From NCBI GenBank assembly GCA_934725355.1, contig CAKVAO010000004.1, positions 1 to 64,000 of the forward strand: 64,000 nt of DNA, in the 5' to 3' direction. Below, piece after piece: positions 61,836-64,000 of the stretch. Below the pieces are notes generated by a model. It made no database searches. It had not been told where the DNA came from and worked only from the letters and a program-made list of their open reading frames with translations. This stretch comes from an uncultured Candidatus Saccharibacteria bacterium (GTDB lineage: Bacteria; Patescibacteriota; Saccharimonadia; Saccharimonadales; Saccharimonadaceae). Position numbers and translations under genes: made by a program. Numbering within the stretch: the stretch's first letter is position 1; each line of letters begins with the position of its first letter.

Positions 61836-62639
61836 CTAGTCCTCGTTAACGCCATGCGTTGCTTTTACTGCGCAATAATACCACGCCAGTAGCACAGTAT
61901 GGATAATAATAGGCATTAGAAAGTTCTTGGTCTCGCGTGCAAGATGTTCGTTCCAGCCGTGTTCTAGAAAATAGCTGTACATGTGACGCTCGTACACACG
62001 ATTTACAACGTCTCGGTACATGTTAGCTATTCCGCCCCACTCCATAACTTGCTTGCGATCAGCAGTCGTTAGACGCACCTCGCTAAACAACTGCGGCGCC
62101 GACACAAAGGCAACACCTAGCTCGTATAAACCGTGTGAAGTCATCAGACCGTTAGGCTTCCAATATTCCCAATTATTCATAAATTTATCCCGAATGGTAT
62201 CGCCCGGCATAATAAACTTTTTCCAGATATTATCCTGCCCACCAGCATCACCACGAATTTCAGCTAAGCGCTCTTCGTAAGGATAATGGTGTGCCGGTGT
62301 TAAACCATCGGTAATAGCATGAGCCAACCAAGCTGCCTCGAAGCTAGCCCGTTCGCGGTTGCCATCACGTAGAGCCTTAATTAGATTAGCCTCGTTGCCG
62401 CGGATTAGCTCAATTAGATGGTTGTCATTAGGGTAATCTGGTCGAATGAAATGGCGCGGCTCGTCATGAGCGGGAGACTTGCGCTTAATGCCGTCCGGTC
62501 CATTCAAGCCTTCGAATCGCAGAATCTCGCCCGAACGCGGAAACCATGCACCATCCTTTAGATATTGCTGTAATTTGTGTCTTGCTACACGATCGATTTT
62601 TTGGTGTGTACCGATAATTCGGCCACTGCCGTGCGTCAT
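61836..62639 (-). CDS. Membrane protein with possible zinc phospholipase C/S1-like motif
   Basis: A 267-residue protein. The stretch FEAAWLAHAITDGLTPAHHY is reminiscent of the H..HxxxD..xPxH metal site of zinc-dependent phospholipase C and S1/P1 nucleases. A C-terminal hydrophobic segment (LMPIIIHTVLLAWYYCAV) may be a membrane anchor. The start at 62639 is set by TATAGT 9 nt upstream. Metal-binding and lipid substrate are inference only. Confidence 0.6.
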   Translation of the reverse strand: MTHGSGRIIGTHQKIDRVARHKLQQYLKDGAWFPRSGEILRFEGLNGPDGIKRKSPAHDEPRHFIRPDYPNDNHLIELIRGNEANLIKALRDGNRERASFEAAWLAHAITDGLTPAHHYPYEERLAEIRGDAGGQDNIWKKFIMPGDTIRDKFMNNWEYWKPNGLMTSHGLYELGVAFVSAPQLFSEVRLTTADRKQVMEWGGIANMYRDVVNRVYERHMYSYFLEHGWNEHLARETKNFLMPIIIHTVLLAWYYCAVKATHGVNED

Positions 62640-62658
62640 AATTGTTCCACTATACATA

Positions 62659-64000
62659 CTAATTTAAAGTTGTAATCTTTTGATACTTATTGATTATATG
62701 GTTTAGCTGGCTGTATTTTACCAGATAATTCGGATCAAGGGAAATCTGTCGCGCTGTACGGTCGGCTTCGAGAGCAGCCAAGTGAATCATCGGCGTGTCA
62801 GCCAGATTGGCAATCTGCAAATTTAAATCACCATGCTGCATGGTGCCATATATTTCGCCTGCGCCACGTGTCTCTAGGTCAACCTGCGCCAGATGAAAAC
62901 CATCAGTGCTACGCTCGACCTCACGCAGACGCTTGCTAGGCTGCTTTGTATCACTCTGCATCAAAAAGCAGTATGACTGAAATTCGCCACGTCCAACACG
63001 CCCGCGTAGCTGGTGTAGCTGAGCCAGCCCGAACTGATCAGCATTCTCTATTACCATGACCGTAGAATTCGGCACATCCACACCAACTTCAATAACCGTA
63101 GTAGAGACTAGAATATCTAAATCATGGGCCTCGAACTGACGCATGACCTTTTCTTTGCTCTCTGCTGACATCTTGCCGTGCAGAATACCCACTTTTGCAC
63201 CGGGGTAAGACTTAACGACGTCTTTATATAGCTCCTCAGCGCTAACCTGTTCCGACTTGGCTGACTCGGCGATCAACCGCGTAACATAATAGACCTGCCT
63301 GCCAGAAGCTAGTTCCTCTTTTATTTTTGCCACCATCTGTTTGCGCTCGTTCGGTAGAATAATTTTAGTTACGATGACTTGACGGCCCTTGGGCAATTGA
63401 TCGAGTGTAGACACATCTAGATCACCAAAAACAGTTAGCTGCAACGAGCGCGGAATCGGTGTAGCAGTCATAGCTAACAGATGAGGCAAGTGGCGCTCAT
63501 CGGTCTTCGCGAGTAAGTCTTGGCGTTGTTTGACACCAAAGCGGTGCTGCTCGTCAATCACGACAAAACCGAGCTTATGAAACTTAACAGTCGGCTGAAA
63601 CAGCGCGTGAGTACCGATGATAATATCGACACTGCCATTATTAATTTGTTGCAGCAATGTTTCGCGCGCTTTACCCTTAACCGACCCAGTTAGCAGTGCA
63701 ATCTTTAGACCAAACGGCGCCAGTAGTTTATCGAAAGTTTCAGCATGCTGCTTAGCTAAAACCTCTGTCGGCACCATCACGGCAGTTTGATAACCGTCGA
63801 TATAGGCTTGATAGGCCGCCACTGCAGCTACTACTGTTTTTCCAGAGCCAACATCACCCTGTAGCAGGCGATTCATTGGCGTCGGCTTTTCAAAATCCCG
63901 CAAAATCTCCCAAATAGACCGTCGTTGAACATCCGTTAGCTTGAACGGTAGCCGACTAACAAATTCTTTTATTCTCACCTGGTTAAACGGCATTTGGTAG
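62659..64000 (-). CDS. recG: ATP-dependent DNA helicase RecG (partial)
   Basis: The 3' 447 codons of recG; the frame continues past the window edge, so the N-terminal wedge domain is missing from view. Walker A LLQGDVGSGKTVVA, the RecG-type DEQH box VVIDEQHRFGVKQRQ, TATPIPRSLQ, and helicase motif VI QLRGRVGRGEFQS are all present. It reverses stalled replication forks and branch-migrates Holliday junctions. Confidence 0.95.
   Translation of the reverse strand, partial: YQMPFNQVRIKEFVSRLPFKLTDVQRRSIWEILRDFEKPTPMNRLLQGDVGSGKTVVAAVAAYQAYIDGYQTAVMVPTEVLAKQHAETFDKLLAPFGLKIALLTGSVKGKARETLLQQINNGSVDIIIGTHALFQPTVKFHKLGFVVIDEQHRFGVKQRQDLLAKTDERHLPHLLAMTATPIPRSLQLTVFGDLDVSTLDQLPKGRQVIVTKIILPNERKQMVAKIKEELASGRQVYYVTRLIAESAKSEQVSAEELYKDVVKSYPGAKVGILHGKMSAESKEKVMRQFEAHDLDILVSTTVIEVGVDVPNSTVMVIENADQFGLAQLHQLRGRVGRGEFQSYCFLMQSDTKQPSKRLREVERSTDGFHLAQVDLETRGAGEIYGTMQHGDLNLQIANLADTPMIHLAALEADRTARQISLDPNYLVKYSQLNHIINKYQKITTLN

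Noticed and set aside
1..64000. tRNA or rRNA genes and CRISPR arrays
   Set aside because: TTCGA/TTCAA-type T-loop strings occur only inside good protein genes without cloverleaf partners, and no regularly spaced repeats were found.
1..64000. Insertion sequences or prophage
   Set aside because: No transposase, integrase, terminase or capsid-like protein was recognised; the flanking repeats of cassettes 1 and 4 are not terminal inverted repeats.

Overview
The window reads as a chromosomal segment of a small-genome bacterium of the Candidate Phyla Radiation, most likely a Saccharibacterium (TM7). That placement is inference from gene content and style: very short intergenic gaps, a lone TraG/VirD4-like ATPase, a PilB ATPase without the rest of its machine, many lineage-restricted membrane proteins, cell-envelope M16 peptidases, and standard-code TGA stops (which argues against Gracilibacteria/Absconditabacteria). 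Many genes carry a TATAAT-like -10 hexamer that ends 6-7 nt before the start codon, so they are probably transcribed as leaderless mRNAs. No rRNA, tRNA, transposase, integrase or CRISPR array was seen.

Layout. 1-1729: a cassette of a 32-residue peptide gene and an M16 peptidase between 35-bp direct repeats. 1752-9344: a type I restriction-modification operon (hsdM, a small membrane protein gene, hsdS, hsdR) with a Shedu-like nuclease gene inserted between hsdS and hsdR. 9423-9842: a decayed gene. 9885-16446: small unknown genes, fmt, a DUF2130 gene, two glycosyltransferases and rpsJ. 16650-20231: tuf, a membrane thiol-disulfide protein and a cysteine desulfurase-like gene. 20332-25916: a tandem pair of cassettes (tagged peptide, tagged 137-aa protein, about 100-aa acidic protein, M16 peptidase). 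26040-26870: a secreted surface protein behind a poly-G promoter. 27028-30910: rluB and the rpsL-rpsG-fusA genes; tuf and rpsJ are about 10 kb away, beyond the cassette island. 31030-34486: a fourth peptide/M16 cassette and small unknown genes. 34647-40082: a two-gene helicase-methyltransferase restriction system. 40137-49042: a membrane protein, sirtuin, HAD protein, a five-gene membrane operon with an OmpA-like protein and a metalloprotease-nuclease fusion (broken by TAG), and pilB. 49090-64000: mostly housekeeping (TrmH-type methylase, FKBP, pheT/pheS, aquaporin, TraG-like ATPase, sigma4/HTH regulator, rsmD, recG).

The strongest candidate for an undescribed system is the set of four M16 cassettes. 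Each pairs a single-unit M16 metallopeptidase (HxxEH intact) with a short peptide gene that has its own promoter and a hairpin-containing leader. Two of the peptides and two companion 137-aa proteins share a C-terminal tag of about 21 residues (YGSxKG...NGTxRGxYTGPG). Two cassettes have a strong terminator between the peptide gene and the peptidase gene, and both of these are flanked by short direct repeats. This looks like a family of secreted or processed peptides with dedicated proteases, spreading as cassettes. Whether the peptides are bacteriocin-like, host-directed or something else cannot be decided from sequence alone.
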